Both the position numbers and the translations under genes were made by a program. Positions 1-8,897 of a stretch of 64,000 bases of DNA are shown one piece after another (position 1 is the stretch's first letter; each line of letters starts with the position of its first letter). The stretch comes from Candidatus Thalassolituus haligoni (GTDB lineage: Bacteria > Pseudomonadota > Gammaproteobacteria > Pseudomonadales > Oceanobacteraceae), in assembly GCF_041222825.1 (NCBI RefSeq), contig NZ_CP139482.1, positions 3,076,001 through 3,140,000 on the forward strand. The letters are read 5' to 3'. The notes beneath the pieces are model-generated. The model did not search any database. It had not been told where the DNA came from and worked only from the letters and a program-made list of their open reading frames with translations.

Positions 1-848
1 TCGAGGTCGGTGATACTGTGGTCGTCGGGCTGGTAACGCAAATTTTCCATCAAACCTTGCAGTGTCCATTGTGCCCCCCGATAACGCGCCAGAATACGCC
101 AGCTGTCAGAGTCACCGCTGGCTGACCCCAGTGCCAGTTGCTGCCAGTGTTCTGTGGCGGCTGCCAGCGTCCAGCCTGCACGCGACCAGTCGGCCCGAGC
201 ACCCACGTAGAGCCGCTGATTGTTATCGACGTAACCGGACGACTTCACCGCATCTGGTGAATATTGCAGTGCCAAATGCAGCGCTCCGCCAGCCAGCGGG
301 GTTTGCCAGCGTCCCAGCAGCATGTTTTCCACCCGCAAGTCGAGGGCATTGCCGCGATTGGCTCCGGCCCCCAGAATTGCACCGCGGTCGGCAACAGTAT
401 GCTTGAGCAAGCTGTAATCCAGCGCAATGCCTTTCACCAGGCTGTCGTAGCGACCCGCCAGCAGTTCTGCGGTACGTTGATCACTTGGCTGCCAACGCAA
501 GCCCAGATAACTGTTACGCGTCGTCCAGGTATTGCTGCTACTGCCATCCGGGGTGATGTTCTGTTCTATCTGATAGAAGGCTGTCAGCCCGGCGACATCG
601 GTAGGTATTTCTCCCCGCAGGCCGATTTTCGAAGAGTTGAAGGACAGGCTGACATCCCCCGACGACAGTTTGTCGCTGGCACTGGCAGCTGCTTCAGCCT
701 CCGATATATCGGAATCCAGATAATCCAGCGAGGCATGCAAGCTGCCGTAAAAGTTCAGGGGATGGTCTCCCAGCTCCACCGCCGTTGCCTGCCATGTCGC
801 GCCAAGCAGGATGACTCCTGCGGTGAAATACAGTCTCGTTGTCTTCAT
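1..848 (-). CDS. Gram-negative porin, partial (C-terminus outside window)
   Basis: Outer-membrane general-porin-type beta barrel; about 283 residues are visible and the C-terminal end lies beyond base 1. The frame opens with ATG at 848. It starts with a clear signal peptide (MKTTRLYF, hydrophobic core, cleavage near ATA/VELG). The mature part reads FYGSLHASLDYLDSD, then alternating polar/hydrophobic strands with the phrases SKIGLRGEIP, AFYQIEQNI and YLGLR, typical of the Porin_4/OmpC-like family. Such proteins form trimeric channels for small hydrophilic solutes; the substrate cannot be read from sequence. The gene diverges from modA and shares the 131-bp region with the ModE box, so molybdate-linked control is possible but unproven. 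Confidence 0.8.
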   Translation of the reverse strand, partial: MKTTRLYFTAGVILLGATWQATAVELGDHPLNFYGSLHASLDYLDSDISEAEAAASASDKLSSGDVSLSFNSSKIGLRGEIPTDVAGLTAFYQIEQNITPDGSSSNTWTTRNSYLGLRWQPSDQRTAELLAGRYDSLVKGIALDYSLLKHTVADRGAILGAGANRGNALDLRVENMLLGRWQTPLAGGALHLALQYSPDAVKSSGYVDNNQRLYVGARADWSRAGWTLAAATEHWQQLALGSASGDSDSWRILARYRGAQWTLQGLMENLRYQPDDHSITDL

Positions 849-917
849 TTTAATCGTCCAGAATGTCAAGTAGTGGGTATGGGGCGATATGCACACCAGT
901 ATTTCCTGGTTGCCACA

Positions 918-945
918 ATCGTTATATAGGCTAGTATACAGCGAA
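918..945. promoter_or_regulatory. ModE-binding site (Mo box) between porin and modA
   Basis: ATCGTTATATA, a 6-base spacer (GGCTAG), then TATACAGCGAA. From memory the proteobacterial ModE consensus is ATCGNTATATA-N6-TATATANCGAT: the left half matches fully and the right half at 8 of 11 positions. It lies 34 bases upstream of the modA start and overlaps AT-rich sequence able to serve as a -10. A ModE gene lies just beyond modA, which supports molybdate-dependent repression. Confidence 0.75.
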
Positions 946-979
946 TCCAATAACCACATTTTTTACCGGAGTATTTGGC

Positions 980-1807
980 ATGATTGATCAACCAACGACT
1001 TTCTCAACTCTCTCGCGTCCCGATACAGACAGGCGCCAGTACCGTCACCAAAGCCCGCGAATAATCCGAGACATCGCTCTGTTCATGGGCACACTGTTGT
1101 GCCTGACAACAGCCCATGCCGATACAGTGGCCGTCGCCGTTGCGGCCAATTTCACTGCTCCGATGAAACAAATAGCCGCCGAATTTGAAGAAAAAACCGG
1201 CCATGTCGCACAACTGTCCTTTGGCTCATCAGGCAAGTTTGTAGCCCAGATCCAGAATGGAGCTCCTTTTGATGTGTTTTTATCGGCTGATCAGCAAAAA
1301 CCGGAAGTGTTGGAAACCGCCGGAACTGCGGTTGCAGGTAGCCGCTTCAGCTATGCACTGGGACGCTTGGCGTTGTGGACAATCCAGCCAGACATTGATC
1401 CGCTTGCAACCCTGCGTAATGGCCAGTTCAACAAGCTGGCCATTGCCAATCCACGCCTGGCCCCTTATGGACTGGCGGCCACCCAGGTCATCACCCAGTT
1501 GGGATTGAGCGAGTCTATCGAGAGTAAACTGGTTCAAGGAGATAGCATTGCCCAGGCTTGGCAATTTGTCAGTACCGGTAACGCGGATCTCGGTTTTGTG
1601 GCGCTGTCACAGATCAGCCTCAACGGCAAGATATCGAAGGGAACGGCATGGGTGGTGCCGCTAGAGCAGCACGACCCCATCCGTCAGGACGCAGTACTGC
1701 TGCAACGCGGAGAACACAACAAGGCCGCAGTGGCGCTGTTGCAGTACCTGCAATCAGCACCGGCACGGTTGATTATCCGCCAGTATGGTTATGACATTCC
1801 GCAGTAA
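980..1807 (+). CDS. modA: Molybdate ABC transporter substrate-binding protein
   Basis: Periplasmic molybdate/tungstate-binding protein of the type II binding fold, 275 residues. After the signal sequence the mature part begins DTVAVAVAANFTAPMKQ and contains FGSSGKFVAQIQNGAPFDVFLSAD, the usual oxyanion-site region of ModA, and ends in the C-terminal lobe (LLQYLQSAPARLIIRQYGY). The ATG at 980 is preferred over ATG 1085 because GGAG sits 8 bases upstream; this gives an unusually long polar region before the hydrophobic signal core (residues 32-47). Control by ModE is expected from the box at 918-945. The permease modB and ATPase modC are not downstream; modE converges on modA instead, so the rest of the transporter must be elsewhere or ModA serves another system. 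Confidence 0.9.
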   Translation: MIDQPTTFSTLSRPDTDRRQYRHQSPRIIRDIALFMGTLLCLTTAHADTVAVAVAANFTAPMKQIAAEFEEKTGHVAQLSFGSSGKFVAQIQNGAPFDVFLSADQQKPEVLETAGTAVAGSRFSYALGRLALWTIQPDIDPLATLRNGQFNKLAIANPRLAPYGLAATQVITQLGLSESIESKLVQGDSIAQAWQFVSTGNADLGFVALSQISLNGKISKGTAWVVPLEQHDPIRQDAVLLQRGEHNKAAVALLQYLQSAPARLIIRQYGYDIPQ

Positions 1808-1855
1808 GCCCGCAGAACAGAGAGCCAGCAGCCCCGGTGGGTCAGTAGTCAGTGC

Positions 1856-2683
1856 TCAAACGTCGACCACCAGCACCACACTACTGGCTTCAAACAAGGC
1901 GCAAGCCTGTTGCTGCTCTTGCAGTTCCATCTCGTCAAGACTGCGGTTGGAGATAATCGCACTGATGGTTTTGCCATCAGCCAGCGCCAGTACCACATCG
2001 GCATTCACTGCCCCTCGGGTAATACGGGAGACAGTGCCCACCAGCTTGTTGCTGGAACTGAGCTTGATATCCAGATCACTCGACAGCATCACTGCCGGTG
2101 CCTTGATCAGGGCGATGAGGGTGTGGCCAGGTTCAATTGCCAGGCTATTGAGACTTTCTTCGGTAATCTGGGCGGTAACAAGATGATCGGACGTTATCCG
2201 CAAGCGGATATCGGCGTTCACCGCACCAGGAATCACTTGTTCAACCACGCCTCGGAACTGGTTACGTGCACTGGTTTTCAATTGCCCTGCCCTTAATAAA
2301 TCACTGATGTCATCGGCCACATCCCCCAGCGACTGTACCCGCTGACGAATACGTTGCAAAAAGACGTCATGTGCTTCCTGTAATATCAGAAACCCGGCCA
2401 GCATCCGCTCACCGTAACCGGTCAGTACCGTACCACCACCACGGGCACCGCCTGCGGCTCGGGCAACCAGTGGCTGGTCGGCCATATTATTCATTGTATC
2501 AATACGATCCCAGGCGGTTTTGTAGCTGATGCCCACCTGTTTGCCAGCAGCAGAGATCGAGCCGGTATCGGCAATCGCCTGCAGCAGGTCAACCTGCTCA
2601 CGTGCAAAGGGCCGTTGCTGACCTTGCAGCCAGATACTGCCCTGTAACGCCGTGGTATTCGTTGTGTTATCGGAAGGTTTCAT
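1856..2683 (-). CDS. modE: Molybdate-responsive transcription regulator ModE
   Basis: Dimeric molybdate sensor and DNA-binding protein, 275 residues from the ATG at 2683 (E. coli ModE has 262); an upstream in-frame start at 2752 would add 23 residues that do not resemble the family. Order: LysR-like winged helix (about residues 15-110, with ISAAGKQVGISYKTAWD and the glycine-rich wing GGARGGGTVLTGYG), then two Mop oxyanion-binding domains opening with SARNQFRGVV (about 140) and SSSNKLVGTV (about 210). With molybdate bound, ModE normally represses mod transport genes through boxes like the one at 918-945. It is convergent with modA, with 48 bases between the stops. Confidence 0.92.
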   Translation of the reverse strand: MKPSDNTTNTTALQGSIWLQGQQRPFAREQVDLLQAIADTGSISAAGKQVGISYKTAWDRIDTMNNMADQPLVARAAGGARGGGTVLTGYGERMLAGFLILQEAHDVFLQRIRQRVQSLGDVADDISDLLRAGQLKTSARNQFRGVVEQVIPGAVNADIRLRITSDHLVTAQITEESLNSLAIEPGHTLIALIKAPAVMLSSDLDIKLSSSNKLVGTVSRITRGAVNADVVLALADGKTISAIISNRSLDEMELQEQQQACALFEASSVVLVVDV

Positions 2684-2818
2684 AAGCGGGATAACCTGGC
2701 CGGTTGCTGATATTGCGTCATACCGGATGCCAACACGCAGTGGCTCAATCACCCCGTTGTCAGCATCCAGGACAGTTCAGTAGCTTGTCCGTCACTGTCA
2801 TCAATTTAATTAAATCGT

Positions 2819-3550
2819 TTAATCAATCAGCGGAACCGCGTTGGAGTTGGTCACACGGGAAAACACTGTGTCAAACTCGGCGTAGGCCTTGCGCATCCAG
2901 ACCTTGGTACGCTGACGCTCCATCAGGCTCAGGCTGGCACCAGAGGCATCGCTCTGATTCACCGCCGCCCAGAAGGACATTTCGCGCTTGTTGATCTTGA
3001 ACATGGTGGGCGAATGCAGGGCAGGTAATGTCATGCTGAGAATACGGGCCAGGTCATCCTGTTCAGTCAGTGCTGGCAGTGCATCGACGTCCTTGAATAC
3101 CGTGCCACGGCCTTCGTTTTTAACCACGATGCAGTTCATGTAGTACTTGTACTTGGCGAGAAACTTTTCCAGCAATTCAAGCGAGTCCGGGCTGTCGTCG
3201 ACGACGTTCCAGAAGACAATCGGGATATTCATTTCTTCACACATATCCAGCACACCGTTATCGTCGATCCAGCGATCCAGGAAACGCTGGCTCTGGGCTG
3301 GCAAATCCACCACGACTTGCTGATCGGCCTCCAGTGCGCATTCCATGATAGCGTCAGTGCTTTCAAACTGATCCAGTGTCAACGCTTGGGTAAACTCTTT
3401 GTAATAACGAGTCGTCGTGGCATGCGACTGGTCAGCATCCAGACCAGCGTAATGCAGTCCTTTGTCCAGACAATACTGTGACAATAAACGGGCAACCACG
3501 GATTTTCCGACACCGCCTTTCTCGCCGCCGACAAAGTGAATCATGCTCAT
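2819..3550 (-). CDS. ParA/MinD-like P-loop ATPase, function unknown
   Basis: Protein of 243 residues with a deviant Walker A loop near the N-terminus (GGEKGGVGKSVVARLL), a switch I-type GLDADQSH and Walker B-like VVVDLPAQSQRFLD, so a member of the ParA/MinD/CobQ nucleotide-binding superfamily. The ATG at 3550 was chosen because AGGA precedes it by 8 bases; ATG 3544 is also possible and the longer reading frame to 3613 lacks support. No ParB-like partner or parS-like sites are adjacent, and both neighbours (modE, tatD) are unrelated. It could position a complex or act as a stand-alone regulatory ATPase; the sequence does not say which. Confidence 0.7.
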   Translation of the reverse strand: MSMIHFVGGEKGGVGKSVVARLLSQYCLDKGLHYAGLDADQSHATTTRYYKEFTQALTLDQFESTDAIMECALEADQQVVVDLPAQSQRFLDRWIDDNGVLDMCEEMNIPIVFWNVVDDSPDSLELLEKFLAKYKYYMNCIVVKNEGRGTVFKDVDALPALTEQDDLARILSMTLPALHSPTMFKINKREMSFWAAVNQSDASGASLSLMERQRTKVWMRKAYAEFDTVFSRVTNSNAVPLID

Positions 3551-3713
3551 GATGAGTTCCTTACAAAAAAATGGATCAGAGGAGGCACTTATACCACAGT
3601 CAGACTGCAGCAAAGCAGACTGGCCATAAGGTTGGCCACATTTCTATAATGACACTCTCATTCATTGATCTGCCCCGGAACTTACCGACTGCAGTCAGAC
3701 AACCGGAGTATCC

Positions 3714-4523
3714 ATGAGCAAAAAGAACCGCCGTGCCGTGCCCGACTATCAACGCCCTATCATCGAGACACACTTTCATCTCGACTACCTCAAGGAGGCG
3801 CCTGTCGACACTATTCTGGCCGAAGCCCGTGCCATTGGTGTTGAACGTTTTATGACCATCAGCGTGCAGCCCGATAACATGCCAACCGCGCTGGCGCTGG
3901 CGCTGGCGCACGACGACGTCTACGCCACCCTGGGCGTTCACCCGCACGAAGCCGCGCTGTTTGACGCTGCGACCGAAGCCTATATGCGAGAACACTCGGG
4001 CCATGGCAAGGTCGTTGCCGTGGGTGAAATCGGTCTTGACTATTACTACGACCATTGTGATCACCAGGTTCAACGCCAGGTGTTTTGCCGCCAACTGGAG
4101 CTGGCGATCGAGTTCGATCAGCCGGTGGTGATCCACACCCGCGAAGCCGACGATGACACCATGGCGATTCTGCAAGAATACGCTCCACAAATGAACCGCA
4201 AAGGGGTGATCCACAGTTTCACCTCCGGGCTGGAGCTGGGCCAACTGGCGGTCACATTGGGCTTCAACCTTGGCATTAATGGCATCGTCACCTTTAACAA
4301 GGCCACGAACGTTCGGGAAGTAGTGGCCGCGACACCAATCGAGCGTCTGCTGCTCGAAACCGATTCCCCCTACCTGACGCCAATGCCCTACCGTGGTATT
4401 GAAAACGCCCCCAAGTACCTGCCTTTCGTGGCCGAAAAAATTGCCGAGGTAAAAGCCTTACCGGTCGAAACCGTACTGGAGCAGACTTGGAAGAATGCCA
4501 TGTCGACATTCTTTCCCGGATAA
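3714..4523 (+). CDS. TatD-family metal-dependent hydrolase
   Basis: TIM-barrel metallohydrolase of the TatD DNase family, 269 residues, the usual length. Metal ligands are visible in order: HFHLD (variant of the usual HCHLD; residues 20-24), GEIGLDYYY (about 103-111), the histidines of VVIHTREAD (about 141) and GVIHSF (about 164), and ETDSPYLTP (about 216-224). TatD proteins act as Mg2+-dependent 3'-5' exonucleases or phosphoesterases in the cytoplasm. The ATG at 3714 has CGGAG upstream. It sits between two unrelated genes and has no obvious operon partner. Several TatD paralogues usually coexist in a genome, so I give no symbol. Confidence 0.88.
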   Translation: MSKKNRRAVPDYQRPIIETHFHLDYLKEAPVDTILAEARAIGVERFMTISVQPDNMPTALALALAHDDVYATLGVHPHEAALFDAATEAYMREHSGHGKVVAVGEIGLDYYYDHCDHQVQRQVFCRQLELAIEFDQPVVIHTREADDDTMAILQEYAPQMNRKGVIHSFTSGLELGQLAVTLGFNLGINGIVTFNKATNVREVVAATPIERLLLETDSPYLTPMPYRGIENAPKYLPFVAEKIAEVKALPVETVLEQTWKNAMSTFFPG

Positions 4524-4682
4524 CGATTTGGGTATAGTGTTTCTGCACCGGATATATAACTGTGAATAAAGGCAGACAATCCTCTGCCAATTTGACTGAA
4601 TGCTCTTGTCCACCAGAGAGCCATATCAATTGAGCCTGAGCTTGGTAGGCTGGACGACCTCACAGACAACCCAGGTATTTCC

Positions 4683-5705
4683 ATGGTTCTGTTCGCACCC
4701 GTCAAGCACCCTCTCAGCCTTGCGTTACAAGGAGGAGGAGCGCACGGAGCCTTCACCTGGGGCGTACTGGATCGTTTACTGGAAACAAAACACATCCACG
4801 TTGAAGGCATCAGCGGTACCAGTGCTGGTGCCATGAATGCAGTAGCGCTGGCCCATGGCATGATGGTGGGAGGCCGTGACGGTGCACGCGAAGCATTAAA
4901 TGATTTCTGGGAAGCCGTAGCTGCCAGTGCACCCTTCAAACTCAGTGGACTGAGCACTGCCGGGGATATGTCGGTGGCTCCGGCACTTAATTTTATGATG
5001 AGTTTTACCCACTACTTTTCGCCCTATCAGCTCAATCCCCTCGACATCAATCCACTGCGTGCCATTGTGGAAAAGAGCTTTGATTTTGAACGTCTGCGTC
5101 GCCACAACCCGGTACAACTGTTTATCGCCGCCACCAATGCCAACACCGGCCATTTACGGATTTTCCGTAATCAGGATATGAGTGCCGACGCACTGCTGGC
5201 ATCGGCCTGTTTACCAATGGTGCATCACAGCGTCGAAATCGAAGGCGAGCCTTACTGGGACGGTGGTTACTCCGCCAACCCGGCGATTTTCCCGCTGTAT
5301 TATCACTGCAATTGTGCCGATATTCTGATGGTGCTGTTGGCACCCATGCACCATGGCGATACCCCAAAAACAGCCTCCGCGATTAAAAACCGGGCCATGG
5401 ATATTGCTTTTAATGCCGGATTTTTACGCGAAATGCGTATTCTGGCCCAGGCACGAGCCTTTGCTCGGGAAAGCTGGCGGCCCTTTGGTCGACTGGAAAA
5501 AGCCCTCAACCGGCTGCGGTTCCATCTGATTGACCCCAATGGCGAAATGGATCAGTTACCCTCGACGTCCAGGGCGCTGCCCGACCAACGCGTATTACAC
5601 CAATTACGGGATATGGGCAGACACCGTGCCGAGCTCTGGCTACAAGAGCATCAGGGCGCTATCGGCAAACGTTCCAGTGTCCGACTGGCCGAGCTGTTTT
5701 TATAG
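4683..5705 (+). CDS. Patatin-like phospholipase
   Basis: Cytoplasmic-type patatin of 340 residues (RssA/YjjU group). The oxyanion loop GGGAHG (residues 17-22), nucleophile elbow GTSAG (about 44-48, active serine) and second catalytic motif DGGYSANP (about 195, aspartate) are all present, so the Ser-Asp dyad is intact. The family cleaves acyl chains from phospholipids. The start has AGGT 6 bases upstream. No signal peptide is visible, so it probably acts inside the cell. It stands alone between tatD and a small basic protein. Confidence 0.88.
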   Translation: MVLFAPVKHPLSLALQGGGAHGAFTWGVLDRLLETKHIHVEGISGTSAGAMNAVALAHGMMVGGRDGAREALNDFWEAVAASAPFKLSGLSTAGDMSVAPALNFMMSFTHYFSPYQLNPLDINPLRAIVEKSFDFERLRRHNPVQLFIAATNANTGHLRIFRNQDMSADALLASACLPMVHHSVEIEGEPYWDGGYSANPAIFPLYYHCNCADILMVLLAPMHHGDTPKTASAIKNRAMDIAFNAGFLREMRILAQARAFARESWRPFGRLEKALNRLRFHLIDPNGEMDQLPSTSRALPDQRVLHQLRDMGRHRAELWLQEHQGAIGKRSSVRLAELFL

Positions 5706-5717
5706 CTGCTGATGCCT

Positions 5718-5757
5718 GGTAACCCCGGTGTTGGCTGGGTAGCCCCGGTATTGGTTG
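5718..5757 (+). repeat. Two imperfect 20-bp tandem repeats
   Basis: GGTAACCCCGGTGTTGGCTG is followed directly by GGTAGCCCCGGTATTGGTTG, and a third partial copy (GGTAACC) begins at 5758. It lies just after the patatin stop codon and has no recognisable function. Confidence 0.7.
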
Positions 5758-5941
5758 GGTAACCACTAACTACCAACGATAGGAGAAACGAAGGTATTGC
5801 AGAAACCGGTTGCAAAGGGGCTATTATGACCTGCACCACAGGATCCAACAGCAGCACAATAATCCGTAATGAATACATTGAACTGTAACCCACCGTCTGG
5901 CACTCTGATCCGTTGATTGCCCACGCGCGCAAGAGCTACGC

Positions 5942-6268
5942 ATGAAACGACCCACCAAAACGGAAATACGTCAGCAACTGAACGACGAAGTTGAACAGTA
6001 TCTGCAAGAAGGCGGAGAGGTCAGCGAGGTCGCCAGGGGCGCTACGGGTCTGCAAAACGGACGTTATGACGAACGCAGCATGGCGTTCGAAAAACCCAAA
6101 GAAGAACGCACACCCGTGCCCGAGGTGCTACAAGCCATTGACCAGCGCCGTGATTCCCAACGCAAGCCCAAACGCCCTGCGGCAGCTGCCAGTCAGCCAC
6201 GCCGTCGTCCGCGTAAAAAAATAATCTATGATGATTTTGGTGAGCCCTTGCGTATAGTCTGGGAATAA
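5942..6268 (+). CDS. Small charged protein of unknown function
   Basis: 108 residues, very hydrophilic. The N-terminal third contains DEVEQYLQEGGEVSEVARGATG, a pattern (acidic helix, then LxxGGxVxE) that recalls the conserved tail of the RNA-polymerase-associated protein SutA and similar small gammaproteobacterial proteins. The middle is charged and proline-rich and the end is basic (SQPRRRPRKK, then IIYDDFGEPLRIVWE). The basic stretch suggests nucleic-acid or RNA-polymerase contact, which is inference only. It lies 52 bases before the antiporter gene on the same strand and could be co-transcribed. Confidence 0.6.
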   Translation: MKRPTKTEIRQQLNDEVEQYLQEGGEVSEVARGATGLQNGRYDERSMAFEKPKEERTPVPEVLQAIDQRRDSQRKPKRPAAAASQPRRRPRKKIIYDDFGEPLRIVWE

Positions 6269-6320
6269 CACCTGCCGTACCAGCCCGCCATGGATAGCCA
6301 GATGAATAACCAGCCAAACG

Positions 6321-7520
6321 ATGAGTAACCATTCCCTGCTGCTGACCCTGGCGGCAACACTGCTGTTCTACAGTGCTTTCTCAAAACGTATTGATCAATC
6401 TGGCATCAGTGCTCCCATGCTGGTCACCCTGATGGGGATTCTGGTCGGGCCGCAAGTACTTGCCTGGGTGCCCGCCGATATCAAGGCCAGCGAACTGACC
6501 GTGCTGGCTGAACTCACTCTGGCACTGATCCTGTTTACCGACGCCAGCCAGATCAAACGTTCACAACTGGTGTGCTACGAAATTTTACCTATTCGTCTGC
6601 TCGCCATTGGCTTGCCACTCACCATGCTGGCAGGCTGGGTACTGGCAGTACCGCTACTGGGCTTGGCCTGGCTGCCTGCGGCCTGGCTGGCCATCATGCT
6701 GTCTCCTACCGATGCGGCTCTGGCTCAGGCGATCTTTTCCGACAAACGTATCAGTTTGCCGCTGCGACATACCATTACCGTTGAAAGTGGCCTGAACGAC
6801 GGCCTGGCCTTGCCGGTGCTGTTATTTGTACTGGCCGTGATGAACGCTGGCGACTATGCCTTTCTCGACTCCATGCAATGGCCTGTGTTTGTCACCCAAC
6901 AGTTTGTCGTCGGAGGCCTGACAGGGGTGGTGGTTGGCCGTTGGGGTGGCCGACTGGTGCAATGGGCCTCGGACGCCCACCAAATGATGCCGTTGTTCCA
7001 ACGCTTGTCGTCGTTATCGCTGGCCTTTCTGGCTTACTCCGGGGCTGAATCACTGGGGGGCAATGGCTTTATTGCTGCTTTTCTGGCGGGGCTGTTTCTG
7101 GAATCGCACCGGGTCACCGTGATGACTCGCTTGCGTGAATTTGGTGAGGCGGAAGGTGAAGTACTGAGCTTGCTGATGTTTTTCCTCTTCGGGCTGGTAT
7201 TTGTCGCCGAAGCCTGGCCGTTGTTCAGCTGGCCCATGCTGGCTTATGCCCTGCTCAGCCTGACACTGGTGCGGATGATTCCAGTCCTGATTTCCCTGAC
7301 CGGCAGTGGCTTGCCATTTGGACAGAAGATTTTTCTCGCCTGGTTTGGCCCTCGTGGCATTGCCAGTATTCTGTATTTGATGCTGGCTATTCAGCAAATG
7401 GGGTACGCCGACCGTATCGCAGCTTACGATACGGTGTTTGGCACAGCGGTATTGACGGTATTATTGAGTATCTTTTTGCATGGTCTCTCGACCCATGTCT
7501 GGAAGCGCTGGCCGGGCTGA
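6321..7520 (+). CDS. Cation:proton antiporter, CPA1 (NhaP-like) family
   Basis: Inner-membrane Na+(K+)/H+ exchanger of 399 residues with about 12 hydrophobic segments across the whole length. Family motifs are readable: LSPTDAALAQAIFSDKRISLP (ion-site aspartate, about residues 130-150) and VESGLNDGLALPVLLF (about 153-168, the SGLNDG motif of CPA1 antiporters), plus a late LAWFGPRGIASILYLML (about 338-354). It lacks a long C-terminal regulatory tail. It probably helps Na+ and pH balance, fitting a marine lifestyle. There is no clear ribosome site before the ATG. Confidence 0.88.
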   Translation: MSNHSLLLTLAATLLFYSAFSKRIDQSGISAPMLVTLMGILVGPQVLAWVPADIKASELTVLAELTLALILFTDASQIKRSQLVCYEILPIRLLAIGLPLTMLAGWVLAVPLLGLAWLPAAWLAIMLSPTDAALAQAIFSDKRISLPLRHTITVESGLNDGLALPVLLFVLAVMNAGDYAFLDSMQWPVFVTQQFVVGGLTGVVVGRWGGRLVQWASDAHQMMPLFQRLSSLSLAFLAYSGAESLGGNGFIAAFLAGLFLESHRVTVMTRLREFGEAEGEVLSLLMFFLFGLVFVAEAWPLFSWPMLAYALLSLTLVRMIPVLISLTGSGLPFGQKIFLAWFGPRGIASILYLMLAIQQMGYADRIAAYDTVFGTAVLTVLLSIFLHGLSTHVWKRWPG

Positions 7521-7558
7521 CGCCTAACCACTTCAACCACTTCAACCACGCGAACAGA

Positions 7559-8803
7559 CTACGACAACCGGTTTTTGGCCTCGATCCACTGCGACATGTA
7601 GCGAGTACTTTTGAGCGTATGGTGCCGTAACATGGCACCGTAAAACCCGCTCAGCCGATGGTTTTCAAGGTTCCCTGCCAACTCGGACAGTCGTGCCAGC
7701 CAGCGCGGTGCATGATCTGCAAAGGCAAAACGGTCTGGTGCCAACCGAACCGCCGCAGCGGAACACGTATCCCACAGGCTGTCGTTCTGATACAGCTGCA
7801 CGGCGGCATCAACAAAAACGGTCGCCGAATCGGCCACCAATATGCCCAGGTCACGCTGATTGCCCATGGCAGAACCGTACATGCCTTCTGCCCCTACCGG
7901 AGTGGTGACAGCTGGGGTTGCGGTGATTGCTGCATCCAGCAATTTGCCCTTCAACCCGGCACCAAACCTTAACGGGGCCAGCATGACACGGGCAGAATCC
8001 ACCACCTCAAGCGCATCGTCTGCCCAACCGGGGACATAAAAACCCAGTTGTTCATTCTGCAAGCTGGTCGCTTTTTTAGGCGGATAAGCACCAAAAACGT
8101 GCAGCTCCGCCGTTGGCAGCTGCTGGCGAATGGCGGGCCAAAGGGCTTCTCTGAGCCAGCGTACGGCATCCCAGTTCGGCTCGTGGCGAAAATTACCGAT
8201 ACAGACAAAATGCTGGCGTTGAGACAGCGCCGTCAACGGCCGCTGCCATTGTGATGCCAGCAGCATAAAAGGCAGATAGATCAGCTGAGCTGCCGGTATC
8301 TGGAATTGTTGCTGCAACCAGTGCAATTCAAATTCCGAAATCACCAGCGCCAGGTCGCAACGTAAAACAGCCGCCACTTCCCGTATCGCCAATTCAGAAT
8401 GAATATGTTTCAAGCCCGGTTCTACGCCTTCCTTGAGCGCCTGATGGCGAGCATGACGCAGGCTGTGGACGTCTTCCATATCCAGCACCCGCAGCGCATT
8501 CGGGCAGGTTTCTTCCACCCGCCAGCCAAATTGCTCTTCCATCATAAAACGGTCGAACATCACCAGATCCGGCTGCAGCCCGGCGATATAGTCGTTAAAC
8601 GTCGAGCTGTTAAGCTGCAGTTTGGCGGCTTCCACTCCGTAGTCGGCCAGCGCCACCGCATGAGGACTCCAGTCGGCTGGCGAACCAAACACCACCCGAT
8701 AACCACCCGATTGCAGTGCCGCAATCAGCTGCAACATGCGGCTACCCGCAGCGGACGATGCCGGCTCCGGCCAGACGTAGCCGATAATCAGAGCGGTTTT
8801 CAT
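7559..8803 (-). CDS. Glycosyltransferase (GT-B type, family 4-like)
   Basis: 414 residues. The N-terminal Rossmann domain begins MKTALIIGYVWPEPASSAAGSRMLQLIAAL, a typical acceptor-side start of GT4 enzymes, and the C-terminal half has VCIGNFRHEPNWDAVRWL, ELHVFGAYPP and the donor-binding stretch LAPLRFGAGLKGKLLDAA followed by VTTPVGAEGM. Such enzymes transfer a sugar from an activated donor to a glycan, lipid or protein. The ATG at 8803 has AGGA 7 bases upstream. There are no glycan genes next to it (antiporter on one side, glpD on the other), so the product is unknown. Confidence 0.85.
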   Translation of the reverse strand: MKTALIIGYVWPEPASSAAGSRMLQLIAALQSGGYRVVFGSPADWSPHAVALADYGVEAAKLQLNSSTFNDYIAGLQPDLVMFDRFMMEEQFGWRVEETCPNALRVLDMEDVHSLRHARHQALKEGVEPGLKHIHSELAIREVAAVLRCDLALVISEFELHWLQQQFQIPAAQLIYLPFMLLASQWQRPLTALSQRQHFVCIGNFRHEPNWDAVRWLREALWPAIRQQLPTAELHVFGAYPPKKATSLQNEQLGFYVPGWADDALEVVDSARVMLAPLRFGAGLKGKLLDAAITATPAVTTPVGAEGMYGSAMGNQRDLGILVADSATVFVDAAVQLYQNDSLWDTCSAAAVRLAPDRFAFADHAPRWLARLSELAGNLENHRLSGFYGAMLRHHTLKSTRYMSQWIEAKNRLS

Positions 8804-8897
8804 GCAGTGTTCCTATGGCGACCAAACGCGGCAGTATAGGCAGACAGTGGCCAAGCAGAAAGCTCACCTGCTGCTGACGACCAGAGGAAGTCGCAGG

